Numbered from the stretch's first letter, positions 45,962 through 54,278 are shown. The stretch: 64,000 nt of DNA from Prochlorococcus marinus str. MIT 9314 (GCF_000760035.1 NZ_JNAO01000011.1:36655-100654), one strand, 5' to 3'. Notes: generated by a model from the letters alone, not told the origin. Numbers and translations: made by a program.

Positions 45962-45994
45962 ATTTCCATAAAATTAATTTAAGGAATTAGTTTA

Positions 45995-46222
45995 TTGATG
46001 ATAATTTCCCTAAATACAGCTTTAGATCTAAAAATATTTAGTCCCAGTGAACCTATAGGAATATTCATAATTTTTGTAGGATTAATATTTTCTGGCATGA
46101 TTTTCTATATTATTTATGCTGTAAGTACTAATAAAGAATCCCTAGAAGACAAAAAAATAAGAACTCAAAAAGAATACTTGCAAAAGGAGAAGATAGGAAA
46201 ATTATTTCCTAAGAAAAAATAA
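45995..46222 (+). CDS. small single-span membrane protein, 75 aa
   Basis: AAGGA at 45981-45985 serves either the TTG (45995) or the ATG (45998). The product has a hydrophobic helix (about residues 20-43) and a strongly basic helical C-terminus (KKIRTQKEYLQKEK). It follows the preceding small membrane gene by 33 bases on the same strand. Possibly a two-gene unit of membrane subunits. Unknown family. Confidence 0.6.
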   Translation: MMIISLNTALDLKIFSPSEPIGIFIIFVGLIFSGMIFYIIYAVSTNKESLEDKKIRTQKEYLQKEKIGKLFPKKK

Positions 46223-46362
46223 ATTTAATTGCTTTATTACTATAAAGATATTTATTTATATTATTAATTATTAAATCAGTAGGATCTAAAAACATTAGTT
46301 TTAGTTCTCTTAAATCAAACATTTCTAAAAATCTAACTATAACAACAATATTTTTTTACGGG

Positions 46363-46443
46363 GACTTCATATTGTTAATTGCGCAGCTAAATTATTTTCA
46401 TATCAAGCAAAAAATGTTAAAAATGGAAAAATAATATGAAGTC
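46363..46443. repeat. 11-base inverted repeat before a TTG start
   Basis: GACTTCATATT (46363-46373) and AATATGAAGTC (46433-46443) are perfect inverted copies 59 bases apart. The right arm ends on the base before the TTG start codon at 46444. Paired in RNA it would cover the whole ribosome-landing region of that gene. Confidence 0.55.
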
Positions 46444-46947
46444 TTGGAGAATTCACCTCAATATCTATTTCTTGCTAGTGGAGTGAATAATGGAGAAGGG
46501 TTTTGGATTGTTGGAATAAAAAATTGCGATGAAAATATACTTGAGGATGAAAATCTATTAGATTGCCATAGAAAAGAATTAATAGGTAATGAATCAGCAA
46601 AAGATATTCTCTTAGCTATTAATTTAAACGTAAATAATCTATTAAATGAACTAAGAAACAAAAATTATTTAATTGCAAGACCTTCAATTGGGATTCCATT
46701 TGATATCCCTTTAGAAATCTTGGAAAATATTTTTGATTTTTGGTTAGAAATTTATAAAAATCATGAAGCCTGGGAAGTTTGTTTAGGTCTTCTTAAAGTT
46801 AGAAAAAGGATTCCCCTAACAAACCTAATTGAAAGCGAAACTTTAAAGGGAAACTCAAAAAAATGGGCTATAAAAATTGAAACTTTACATACTTATGTTC
46901 CTTCCTCAATTAAAAATGAAAAATTAAATGACCCCATGTGGGAATAA
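46444..46947 (+). CDS. hypothetical protein, 167 aa
   Basis: A soluble protein with an acidic N-terminal half (NCDENILEDENLLDCHRKEL) and a DFWLEIYKNHEAWEVCLGLLKVRKR region in the middle (read in parts). No membrane segment or signal peptide is visible. The start is a TTG and no Shine-Dalgarno sequence precedes it; the upstream inverted repeat may replace or mask one. It is the first gene of a four-gene run leading to two nucleotide-salvage enzymes, but no domain links it to them. Confidence 0.6.
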   Translation: MENSPQYLFLASGVNNGEGFWIVGIKNCDENILEDENLLDCHRKELIGNESAKDILLAINLNVNNLLNELRNKNYLIARPSIGIPFDIPLEILENIFDFWLEIYKNHEAWEVCLGLLKVRKRIPLTNLIESETLKGNSKKWAIKIETLHTYVPSSIKNEKLNDPMWE

Positions 46948-47021
46948 TTTTATCTTTAAATAATAAAAATATTTACTTCGTTGGATATTTAAGTAAAAAT
47001 AAAATAACTAATAATTTAAAA

Positions 47022-47207
47022 ATGAATAAACCATATTCTTTTAGTATCGATCAAATGAACGGGATAGTTGAGAATACATACGCCAAGATAATAAATGAAT
47101 GTGAAAATTTAAAAAAAAATACTAATTGCCCAAACGAACAAATAGTAGCACTTTTAAGTGTAATTGCTTCAAATTATGCTAAAACAACAGAAAAAAACGA
47201 AAATTAA
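47022..47207 (+). CDS. small hypothetical protein, 61 aa
   Basis: The ATG at 47022 gives 61 aa with a helical, Asn/Lys-rich sequence (MNKPYSFSIDQMNGIVENTY) and one CPNEQIVALLS segment. A longer frame to a GTG at 46938 exists and overlaps the previous gene, but its extra 28 residues look random, so I prefer the ATG. It runs directly into the phosphoribosyltransferase gene (1-base gap). Function unknown. Confidence 0.5.
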   Translation: MNKPYSFSIDQMNGIVENTYAKIINECENLKKNTNCPNEQIVALLSVIASNYAKTTEKNEN

Positions 47208-47208
47208 G

Positions 47209-47604
47209 ATGATAAGTTATTTTACTTGGAGCGAATTTGATAAGAGCGTAGAACAAATAGCTAATAAATGTAGCTTTAAGGAATTTTCAGGAATATATGG
47301 AGTTCCTCGTGGCGGATTATGTCTTGCTGTAGCACTAAGCCATAAATTAAAAATTGAATTAATTTCAGAACCAATAAAGAATTCACTAATAGTAGATGAT
47401 GTTTATGAAACAGGTATTACATTGACGACCTTCAAGAATATTGAAGGAGCAATGTTTTTTGTATTATTTAGTAAAATCAAACCTACATGGTGGAATACAG
47501 TACATATAACAAAAAAAACTCAATGGATTGTTTTCCCTTGGGAAAATACTTTAAATTCAAAAAGTGACCGCGAAGATTACATAAAAAAAAGAGGTTTAAG
47601 TTGA
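47209..47604 (+). CDS. type I phosphoribosyltransferase-like protein
   Basis: 131 aa from the ATG at 47209. The PRPP-binding loop IVDDVYETGITL (about residues 62-73) and the first loop GVPRGG (29-34) place it in the type I PRTase fold, as in xanthine/hypoxanthine or orotate PRTases and ComF-like proteins. It is short, without the usual hood domain, and the C-terminal part WNTVHITKKTQWIVFPWEN is atypical. The base it uses is not predictable. It overlaps the deoxyribosyltransferase start by 4 bases. Confidence 0.8.
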   Translation: MISYFTWSEFDKSVEQIANKCSFKEFSGIYGVPRGGLCLAVALSHKLKIELISEPIKNSLIVDDVYETGITLTTFKNIEGAMFFVLFSKIKPTWWNTVHITKKTQWIVFPWENTLNSKSDREDYIKKRGLS

Positions 47605-48059
47605 GAAAGAAATTATATTTGGCTAATCCATATGGATTTTCAAAACAAACTAAAACCCTCTTACATGAATTTATTGAAATCTTCAATGATTTAAATGTAG
47701 AAGTATTTGAACCTTTTGAAAGAGCAAATAGATTAATAAAACAAGAAAGTGAGTGGGCATATGAGGTTGCAAGAAGTAATTTCCTTGATTTAAAAGAATG
47801 TGATTGTATTTTTGCGATAGTCAATGGAAATCCACCAGATGAAGGTGTAATGATTGAATTAGGGATCGCTATTGCTTTAAAAAAGGAAATCTTTTTATTC
47901 AGGGATGATTTTAGAAATTGTGCTGATAGCAATCAATACCCATTAAACCTAATGTTATTTCTTGGACTACCTAAAGATAATTGGGAAAAATATTATTTTG
48001 AATCATTACAAGATATAAAAAATAATAAAAAGAGATTTGTGGAGTGGGCTGAAAATTAG
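47601..48059 (+). CDS. nucleoside 2-deoxyribosyltransferase
   Basis: 152 aa, beginning at TTG (47601) inside the PRTase end. The family signature is DEGVMIELGIAIALKKEI with the catalytic Glu, preceded by the ECDCIFAIVNGN strand and the N-terminal YLANPYGF nucleoside loop. It would swap bases between deoxynucleosides, or cleave modified nucleotides in the related hydrolase group. With the PRTase it makes a compact purine or pyrimidine salvage pair. Confidence 0.88.
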   Translation: MRKKLYLANPYGFSKQTKTLLHEFIEIFNDLNVEVFEPFERANRLIKQESEWAYEVARSNFLDLKECDCIFAIVNGNPPDEGVMIELGIAIALKKEIFLFRDDFRNCADSNQYPLNLMLFLGLPKDNWEKYYFESLQDIKNNKKRFVEWAEN

Positions 48060-48123
48060 CAAATAAATCGTCACCCTAGTAGTGGAAGCTTTTAGTTTAA
48101 AAATGTCTGTTGAAGTGTTAGAA

Positions 48124-48129
48124 TATAAT
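48124..48129 (+). promoter_or_regulatory. -10 element of rpsU
   Basis: TATAAT at 48124-48129 is 14 bases before the TTG start at 48144, giving a predicted leader of only about eight bases. No Shine-Dalgarno sequence fits in that leader. Confidence 0.45.
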
Positions 48130-48143
48130 TTATTTAGAAAATT

Positions 48144-48320
48144 TTGACACAAGTTACAGTAGGAGAGAACGAGGGAATTGAATCGGCCCTTAGAAGATTT
48201 AAGAGACAAGTATCTAAATCTGGAATTTTTGCAGATTTAAAAAGACTTAGGCATCATGAAACCCCTATTGAAAAATATAAAAGAAAATTGCAACAGAGAA
48301 GAAAAGCAAGAAGGAGATAG
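48144..48320 (+). CDS. rpsU: 30S ribosomal protein S21
   Basis: 58 aa, start TTG (48144). The S21 pattern is clear: [20 protein letters not shown] in the middle of the N-terminal half, [15 protein letters not shown], and a very basic end [10 protein letters not shown]21 helps initiation by the small subunit. Its own promoter and very short leader stand apart from the deoxyribosyltransferase gene before it. Confidence 0.95.
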
Positions 48321-48398
48321 TTTTCTTTAGCTCATAAATTTTTTGAATATCAGTTGATATTACATATATTTCAGAAAGGTTTAAAAATAAAATTTTAA

Positions 48399-48716
48399 CT
48401 ACTTAAGCTTTTTAAGCTTCTTAACAAGATTTACTCCAACACCTGACACAGCTAAAAGATCTTTTTCATCTGCTGCAATAACTGCCTTTGTTGTTTTAAA
48501 TCCAGCCTCGTACAAAGCTTTTGCGCTTTTTGCTCCAACACCTGGAAGTGTAGTCAAAGTTTCAATATTTTTCTTAGAATTTACCGCTTTGGTTTTTGTT
48601 TTTGTTTTTGTTTTTGCAGACTTTGCTGCTTTTTTTTCTTTCTTTAAAGGAGTTTCAGAAGTTACTGCACTTTTAAATAAAATTGATTTTAGTTTGCTGA
48701 GAAATTTAGAAATCAT
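48399..48716 (-). CDS. helix-hairpin-helix protein with Lys/Thr-rich linker
   Basis: 105 aa. The C-terminal half has two helix-hairpin-helix units (LPGVGAKSAKALYEAGF about residues 58-74 and VSGVGVNLVKKLKKL about 90-104), the DNA- or nucleic-acid-binding element seen in many repair proteins. The N-terminal half is a basic Lys/Ala-rich linker with a TKTKTKTK tract encoded by a hexamer repeat. It is a likely DNA-binding protein. Its role is unknown. Confidence 0.78.
   Translation of the reverse strand: MISKFLSKLKSILFKSAVTSETPLKKEKKAAKSAKTKTKTKTKAVNSKKNIETLTTLPGVGAKSAKALYEAGFKTTKAVIAADEKDLLAVSGVGVNLVKKLKKLK
48592..48615. repeat. hexamer microsatellite (GTTTTT)x4 inside the HhH gene
   Basis: Four tandem GTTTTT units read on the plus strand encode the alternating Thr-Lys tract in the minus-strand helix-hairpin-helix gene. 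The 6-base unit keeps the frame, so slippage would change only linker length. Confidence 0.8.
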
Positions 48717-48983
48717 TGCAATATATAAGTAATAAAATTAGCTACTCAGTTTAATATTATCAAATTCCCGAGGAATTAATTACTAGATAAAAACTAACTG
48801 CATAGAAATAATTTATTTACAATTATATAAAGACACATATTTAATATTTATGCAAGCTTACGAGCCATTGCAAGGTATTCTAAATTATTTTAAAAACTAA
48901 AAAAAAGTTAAAATGAATATTCAAAATTTAAATGTATTTATTAATAGTAAAGTTAAAATCTTATTAAAGAACAGGTCAAAAAA

Positions 48984-49577
48984 ATGAATCTTATTTTTAT
49001 AAGTGGACCTTCCGGAAGCGGGAAAACAACTTTATCAAATCAAATAATAAAGAAAAATAAAAATGGTATTGTATTAAGCACCGACAATTACTATAAGACA
49101 GGGATAATAAGTAAATTACTACCAAAATTTGTAGAAGGTTTTTTTGATAGAAGTATTAGTTTTAATAATAAACTATTCAAAAAAGATTTTGATTTTATTT
49201 ATAAGAATGGGATTTCAATCTGTGATCGTTATTATAATTTCGAAAAAAAAGCAATTCAAAATATCTTAAACGAAACAAATAATATTAGTTTTTTAATTGT
49301 TGAGGGTATATTTGCTAGAGAATTTTCAAACACTTTAAATAATAAGAATTATATTTTTTTAGAGATAAAAACTAATAAAAATGAGTGCATGAAAAGAGTT
49401 GTCCAAAGAGATATAAAAGAAAGGGGTAAGGATAAAAAACAAGCTGAGAATGATTTCTTAAAATCTTGGAGCATTTATTACGAAAAATTCCAACCCCATA
49501 TCATAAAAAATAATACAAATAAATTCATAATTGAAAAGAACACTGACATAGATCATATTCTGAAAAAAATTATTTAA
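48984..49577 (+). CDS. uridine kinase-like P-loop kinase
   Basis: 197 aa. The Walker A is GPSGSGKT (8-15), followed by the STDNYYKTG loop where uridine kinases carry their active-site Asp (D37 or D38 in context), and RVVQRDIKERGKD in the lid region. It would phosphorylate uridine/cytidine or a related small molecule (phosphoribulokinase-uridine kinase superfamily). It overlaps the opposing FAD-oxidoreductase stop by 8 bases. It fits with the salvage genes 1 kb upstream. Confidence 0.75.
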   Translation: MNLIFISGPSGSGKTTLSNQIIKKNKNGIVLSTDNYYKTGIISKLLPKFVEGFFDRSISFNNKLFKKDFDFIYKNGISICDRYYNFEKKAIQNILNETNNISFLIVEGIFAREFSNTLNNKNYIFLEIKTNKNECMKRVVQRDIKERGKDKKQAENDFLKSWSIYYEKFQPHIIKNNTNKFIIEKNTDIDHILKKII

Positions 49578-50736
49578 ATACGTCTTTAATTTTTTTCTCT
49601 AATATTAAAGCACTTAAAATTGAGCCTTCAATTCTGCCAAATCCATCTCCTTCGAACCAGTCTCCGCAAAAACCAATTCTATATTTACTACTAAATTGTA
49701 AAGATAATGGTACGGCAAGGCCAGAAGGCTGTGAAGCTCTCCATTTCATAATAGATATCTTTTCATCAAAAGTTAATTTATTTACTAAAGAATTCCCTTC
49801 AAAAAGTTTATTGAAATTTGTAATTATTTTTTGTTTAAAAACTTCTTCATCTTTTAAACTTACAAAAGAATTAATTAACTCTGCATTTTTTGAATGTACT
49901 ACAATTCCTAATTTATTATTATCTTGCAGCTGAAAAATGATTCTTTCAAATCTATATTTATTTTCTAAATTATTTTTTAAATAAAAATATCTTTGTTTTT
50001 TTGAATAATAATCCTTATAACTATAATTTTCATTTGTATAAATTAAAAAAGTTAACCTTGGAATAAATGTTTGTTCTTCCAAGGAATTCAATATTAAATC
50101 TATTTTTTTATCAGTATTAATAGGAATAGCTTTTCTTAATGGAATTTGATTTACGTTTAATATTTTTAAAGACCTCTTATGTAACAACAAATTAGTTGAA
50201 CAAATTAGATATTTAGACTTGAATTTATCGCCATTTTTTGATGTTAGTAACCATTCCTTATCATTAAACTTCATATCAACTATTAAAGTTTCAAAGAAAA
50301 AATCAATTTTCTCTTTTAAATTATTTGACTCAATTATCTTTTTCGATAAATCACTCATGGAATCTAAAGATAGATAATTAACCCCACAAGAAAATTCAGA
50401 TTCTTTTATTGTTTCAAAATTAGAATCCTCATTTAGAAAAAATTTATCTGAGTCGTCAATTTTTATATATTTATTTTTCAATAATTCATCAATATATCTT
50501 TTTAATAGAAGATTATTTTTACTGTTAGATATATTAAAATTTGGAGAACCATGGTTTAGTTTCCATCCTTTATATTTTTTGCTCATTCTTGTACTTGATC
50601 TCCCTCCAAGTCCACGACCAATTTCAATTAATCCAACTTTTTTTGTATTATTATTATTCAGAAATTTCGAAGCAAAAACACACGCAGATATACCACCACC
50701 TATTATTAATAAGTCATAAGTAACATCACTTTTCAT
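49570..50736 (-). CDS. FAD-dependent oxidoreductase, renalase/amine-oxidase type
   Basis: 388 aa. The N-terminal dinucleotide motif LLIIGGGISACVFASKF (about residues 9-25) is followed by the second FAD segment GLGGRSSTRM, characteristic of the flavin amine oxidase superfamily, and the FAD-binding end IGFCGDWFEGDGFGRIEGS. Substrates of renalase-like proteins include altered NAD(P)H, amines or carotenoid-like chains, so the substrate here is open. It is encoded 20 bases downstream of the TIM-barrel gene. Confidence 0.78.
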   Translation of the reverse strand: MKSDVTYDLLIIGGGISACVFASKFLNNNNTKKVGLIEIGRGLGGRSSTRMSKKYKGWKLNHGSPNFNISNSKNNLLLKRYIDELLKNKYIKIDDSDKFFLNEDSNFETIKESEFSCGVNYLSLDSMSDLSKKIIESNNLKEKIDFFFETLIVDMKFNDKEWLLTSKNGDKFKSKYLICSTNLLLHKRSLKILNVNQIPLRKAIPINTDKKIDLILNSLEEQTFIPRLTFLIYTNENYSYKDYYSKKQRYFYLKNNLENKYRFERIIFQLQDNNKLGIVVHSKNAELINSFVSLKDEEVFKQKIITNFNKLFEGNSLVNKLTFDEKISIMKWRASQPSGLAVPLSLQFSSKYRIGFCGDWFEGDGFGRIEGSILSALILEKKIKDVFK

Positions 50737-50756
50737 AGATTTAATATTGACAGAAA

Positions 50757-51560
50757 TTATCTTGCATTTTCTAAAAATCTAGAAACAGAATAAAGTTTCT
50801 CAGATGATGAAAAATCAGATTCAATAACAGGTGTAATATTATTTTTTTTATAAAAACTAACTAAATCGTTTGTGAAATCAAAAAAATTCTCCAAGGCACA
50901 TAAACACTTTTCAGATATATATACCTCTCTCCAAGGACGAAATTTAAACCGTGCTATAAATTGTTTAGAAGGAATAAATAAACTTCCAAATAAATTTAAT
51001 TTTTCTTCTTTTGCTACGTTTTTAAGATAAGTCACCTCATTCTGAAGAACTTTAATATCTGTACCATATTGAAACCAAATAGAATTTATTAACCCAGTCG
51101 AAAATTTTTTTTCAAACCTTTCTCTTTCTGAAGAAATATTATAGTATTTCTTCAAATATGGATTGTAAGCTATACCTAATTTAACTTTTAAATTTTTTTC
51201 TTGTTTTAAATAAGCTAATACATCAACTGAGTCAAAGTTTTTTTTCTTATTTGATCCCGATACAAGCAGAATTTCATAATTTTTATTAGTCTGAGAACTT
51301 TTAACAAAATCTAAAAATTCCTGATACGATTTTTCTTTATTTTTTGAATATTGATGGAAAAGACTATAGTGATAGGTCACATTAAATTCATTATAGTTTT
51401 TTGATATATATTTAATAGTTGAATTAAATAAATCCTTCTTAATAAGTCCTTTACAGGGAATATTAATATTTTTGATATTATTTAATTTGCAGAAATTAAG
51501 TTTATCTTCTAACTGAGAAATATTTTTAAATGATAATTCAAATCTTATATTATTGTTCAT
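50757..51560 (-). CDS. TIM-barrel protein resembling methylenetetrahydrofolate reductase
   Basis: 267 aa. The order IRFELSFKN at the N-terminus, EILLVSGSN, KLGIAYNPY and ERFEKKFSTGLINSIWFQ parallels the barrel strands of MetF-type flavoproteins, including the ER-x-x-K-K region. The usual FAD pocket cannot be confirmed. It could instead be another barrel oxidoreductase. It sits just ahead of the FAD oxidoreductase in the same direction, so the two probably share a pathway (inference). Confidence 0.5.
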   Translation of the reverse strand: MNNNIRFELSFKNISQLEDKLNFCKLNNIKNINIPCKGLIKKDLFNSTIKYISKNYNEFNVTYHYSLFHQYSKNKEKSYQEFLDFVKSSQTNKNYEILLVSGSNKKKNFDSVDVLAYLKQEKNLKVKLGIAYNPYLKKYYNISSERERFEKKFSTGLINSIWFQYGTDIKVLQNEVTYLKNVAKEEKLNLFGSLFIPSKQFIARFKFRPWREVYISEKCLCALENFFDFTNDLVSFYKKNNITPVIESDFSSSEKLYSVSRFLENAR

Positions 51561-51592
51561 TATTTATGAGTCATATTTAGTCACTCAACATA

Positions 51593-51826
51593 TTAACGAA
51601 AACACGCATCTGCTACGATTCTTATTTTGGAAGTCTTCTTTTTATTCTTAGCCTTTAGAAAATAACTGGGGGAAATCTCTAATGCAGCTTTTAAAGAAAT
51701 TTTATCTTCTGCAGATTTTGCAATAATTTGATTAAAACATTTCCAATTTTCTGGTATTACTAAACCGGGCCATGATAAATAAAGACCTACAAAAACACCG
51801 AAAAATAAAAATAAAAAAAACCTCAT
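51593..51826 (-). CDS. small secreted/membrane hypothetical protein, 77 aa
   Basis: The N-terminus (MRFFLFLFFGVFVGLYLSW) is a hydrophobic signal or anchor. The rest is a soluble domain with two Cys (KCFNQII and DACFR at the end) that might pair in an oxidising compartment. No ribosome binding site is obvious. Family not recognised. Confidence 0.55.
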   Translation of the reverse strand: MRFFLFLFFGVFVGLYLSWPGLVIPENWKCFNQIIAKSAEDKISLKAALEISPSYFLKAKNKKKTSKIRIVADACFR

Positions 51827-51991
51827 GACTAATAAAATTTTTAGTTTTACTAATTAAAAAAACAATAGTTCAATTTTATTAGAAAATAATTAATAAATTA
51901 TTTCCTTTCTTCTTATCGCAGATATTTAATCCATGAAAGATTTTCATGAACTCGAGAGGTTAGAATAACAAAAAAAGTATTATTTTAGAAT

Positions 51992-52396
51992 ATGGCTAGC
52001 CAAGATTATCTAATTGCAATAGCTTTAATAGAGCAAAACTTAGTTAGAGCAATGCCTCTTGGAGGTAAAGAAATTAAAGATAATTTAGAGGAATCAGAAA
52101 ATTTCAAGAAACTTGGAGAAGAGGTAATTTTAAATCTTCTAATGAGAGTGTTTCAAAGAAGTGATGAAGGTGCTTTAAAAAGGGCTTCTGAAGAAAAAGG
52201 TTTGCTCCTTGTTCATATGCATCCTAAAAGAATGCAGAAAGAGCTTCCATTCATTAAATCTGAATGGATAAGAGATGGTGATACACAACAGTTTCTAAAA
52301 TACCTTGGCAATCTCTCAAAAGAAGTATGGACTGCATCTTTCGTAAAATACAAAGGAATTGAATTTACTTCTATCTCGAAGAATGATGAGATCTAA
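51992..52396 (+). CDS. hypothetical protein, 134 aa
   Basis: A soluble, helical protein (MASQDYLIAIALIEQNLVRA at its start) with a LLLVHMHPKRMQKELPFIKSEW stretch in the second half (read in parts) and no membrane segment. The gene is isolated by 165 bases upstream and converges with the peptidase gene. I do not recognise any domain; it is probably a picocyanobacterial protein. Confidence 0.6.
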   Translation: MASQDYLIAIALIEQNLVRAMPLGGKEIKDNLEESENFKKLGEEVILNLLMRVFQRSDEGALKRASEEKGLLLVHMHPKRMQKELPFIKSEWIRDGDTQQFLKYLGNLSKEVWTASFVKYKGIEFTSISKNDEI

Positions 52397-52419
52397 AAGA
52401 TATTAAAAATGTTTTCTAT

Positions 52420-53103
52420 TCAAATAATTTCTTTCTTTACATTATTATTATTTTCCCTTGCAACTCTAAAGCAGTTTCTGCCATTACCAAAATCAATTGA
52501 AGAATAGTCAAAATCATTTTTAATATGCAAGGCACAATTGGCCTCAATACATATACAAGATTCAATAATTTCTCTCTGAATAACATCATTAACGTAAGGT
52601 TCCCTCTCTTTCTCTTCATCGAAATGCGGGCAGGCAATACCTTCAACTATGCCTAAGCAATCAATTATGGCTAATTCATTAGCATAAGAATCAGTTATAC
52701 CTTTATCAAACCAACAAATAGCTCCAGCACTTACACCACTCATTACAATTCCTTTTTCATAAGCATTTCGCAGGATTTTATGTAAATTCCATTCTTTCCA
52801 AACAGCTAACATACTTTTTGTATTTCCACCGCCAACATAAATAATATCTTGAGTTAAAACTTTCTCTTCTAAGTTTTCTGTTCTAGAGAAGAAGTCAATA
52901 TGGCTTGTTATACAATCAAGTTTAGAAAATGCTCTATAAAAATTTAGTTTATACAAACTACTATCGCCTGATGCTGTTGGTATAAAGCAAATTTTAGGTC
53001 TTTTTTTATTACTTAAAGAAACTATATATTTTTCAATTTCAAGAGAGCCTAATGAACGTCCAAACCCTCCTCCCCCAATTGCCACTATATTTTTACTAGG
53101 CAT
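52420..53103 (-). CDS. peptidase S51 (peptidase E/cyanophycinase-like)
   Basis: 227 aa of the serine peptidase S51 fold, related to class I glutaminase-like amidotransferases. The nucleophile is S125 in SGVSAGAICW, preceded by the YVGGGNTKSML loop and the CFIPTASGD N-terminal strand. The end, including EANCALHIKNDF, completes the fold. Family members cleave Asp-containing dipeptides (PepE) or cyanophycin, and this one is closer to the PepE length. It is transcribed away from the acetyltransferase gene 20 bases off. Confidence 0.85.
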   Translation of the reverse strand: MPSKNIVAIGGGGFGRSLGSLEIEKYIVSLSNKKRPKICFIPTASGDSSLYKLNFYRAFSKLDCITSHIDFFSRTENLEEKVLTQDIIYVGGGNTKSMLAVWKEWNLHKILRNAYEKGIVMSGVSAGAICWFDKGITDSYANELAIIDCLGIVEGIACPHFDEEKEREPYVNDVIQREIIESCICIEANCALHIKNDFDYSSIDFGNGRNCFRVARENNNNVKKEII

Positions 53104-53123
53104 ATTAAATAAAAGACTTGTAT

Positions 53124-53594
53124 ATGAATTTAAGACAAATCACCATTAAAGATCAACTGGAATTAAAGAAGGTTTATTTTGATTCAATTCAATCTTTAGA
53201 TGAAAAGATTTATAGTCAAGAACAGAAAAGAGCCTGGTCAAGCCAAGCTTGGAATAACCCAAATTTTGAAAAGTCAATAATTCAAGGAAAAGGATGGCTT
53301 ATAAGTAAACAAGGAATAATTATTGCTTTTGCCACAAGATATCCCACCGATAGAATTGCACTATTTTACTGTAAGGGTAAATTCCAAAGAAAAGGCTATG
53401 GCTCTAATTTACTTCATAAATTAGAAGATGAAGCTAAAAAAGAGGGTTTAGATTCTCTTTCAACTGAAGCTAGTTTAATAAGTTATGAATTATTTCTTAA
53501 AAATGAATGGAAAATTATACGTAAAGAAAAAGTAATTATAAATAACATTTTTTTTGAAAGATATAAAATGACTAAAATTATAAAAATTAAATAA
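53124..53594 (+). CDS. GNAT-family N-acetyltransferase
   Basis: 156 aa from the ATG at 53124 (a TTG at 53118 would add two residues). The acetyl-CoA-binding signature is in FQRKGYGSNLLHKLEDEAK (about residues 88-106), with the preceding beta4 strand RIALFYCKGK and the following STEASLISYELFLKN helix typical of YafP/ElaA-like GNATs. The acceptor substrate is unknown. Divergent from the peptidase gene with only 20 bases between. Confidence 0.85.
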   Translation: MNLRQITIKDQLELKKVYFDSIQSLDEKIYSQEQKRAWSSQAWNNPNFEKSIIQGKGWLISKQGIIIAFATRYPTDRIALFYCKGKFQRKGYGSNLLHKLEDEAKKEGLDSLSTEASLISYELFLKNEWKIIRKEKVIINNIFFERYKMTKIIKIK

Positions 53595-53600
53595 TTAATA

Positions 53601-53924
53601 ATGTCTGGCAAAAGCAAGGGCTTAATTTTGATTCAAAGGGTTCTAATTTGGGCGTTATACTTTTTTTCAGGATTTTTACTTTATTCAAAACAAGGTATTT
53701 TACCTTCATTGATAATTACTTTCTCAAGAATTATTTATCCATTATCTATTTTTTGGTTACAAATAAGAATTAAAAAAAGAACCAATTTTCTGCCTATTGA
53801 TTCAAAGATGACAACTTCGCAATTGTGGTTCAATTTATTACCCGTTATTGCATCTCTATTAACTGTAATTTTTTCTTTAACTAATTCTTTCTTATACATC
53901 CTAGGAAAATTAATTAACTCTTAA
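53601..53924 (+). CDS. small membrane protein, 107 aa
   Basis: Three hydrophobic helices separated by a basic loop (RIKKRTN, about residues 60-66). The N-terminus is basic and polar (MSGKSKG). The layout fits a small polytopic membrane protein. It is six bases after the acetyltransferase gene, so it is probably in the same transcript. No family recognised. Confidence 0.55.
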   Translation: MSGKSKGLILIQRVLIWALYFFSGFLLYSKQGILPSLIITFSRIIYPLSIFWLQIRIKKRTNFLPIDSKMTTSQLWFNLLPVIASLLTVIFSLTNSFLYILGKLINS

Positions 53925-54036
53925 ATAGGGAAATTATTATTTATTAGATTTAGAAATTTCTTATAAAAAACATAATGTAAAGAAATTTGTCTTTTACTTA
54001 TATTTGTTTAAATTTTAAATAGATATCAATAAAATC

Positions 54037-54186
54037 ATGAAAAATATTTCATTAAAGGGAAATATTAATTTTGATAAAAAAAAAGATATGAATGATTATG
54101 AATTCTTCTCCTTAAAAATCACAGATAGTTTATATAAAAAAGATATTGGAAAATTCCTTGAGACTCTCTCTTCTCACTTTATATAG
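54037..54186 (+). CDS. possible small hypothetical protein, 49 aa
   Basis: The ATG at 54037 opens 49 codons, rich in Lys, Asp and Phe (MKNISLKGNINFDKKKDM), with no membrane segment. It lies in the 354-base gap between the 107-aa gene and DUF3303. Nothing else is recognisable in the gap. Coding status is uncertain. Confidence 0.35.
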   Translation: MKNISLKGNINFDKKKDMNDYEFFSLKITDSLYKKDIGKFLETLSSHFI

Positions 54187-54278
54187 GGAAATATTCTTTT
54201 TCTGATCTTCAAATTCAAACAGTCACATTAATAAATAAGTATTTGAGGGATAATAAGTGTAATTTTAAGAATACTCCA

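Noticed and set aside
48851..48901. 16-codon frame starting MQAYEPLQ
   Set aside because: Too short to support as a gene; no promoter or terminator around it.
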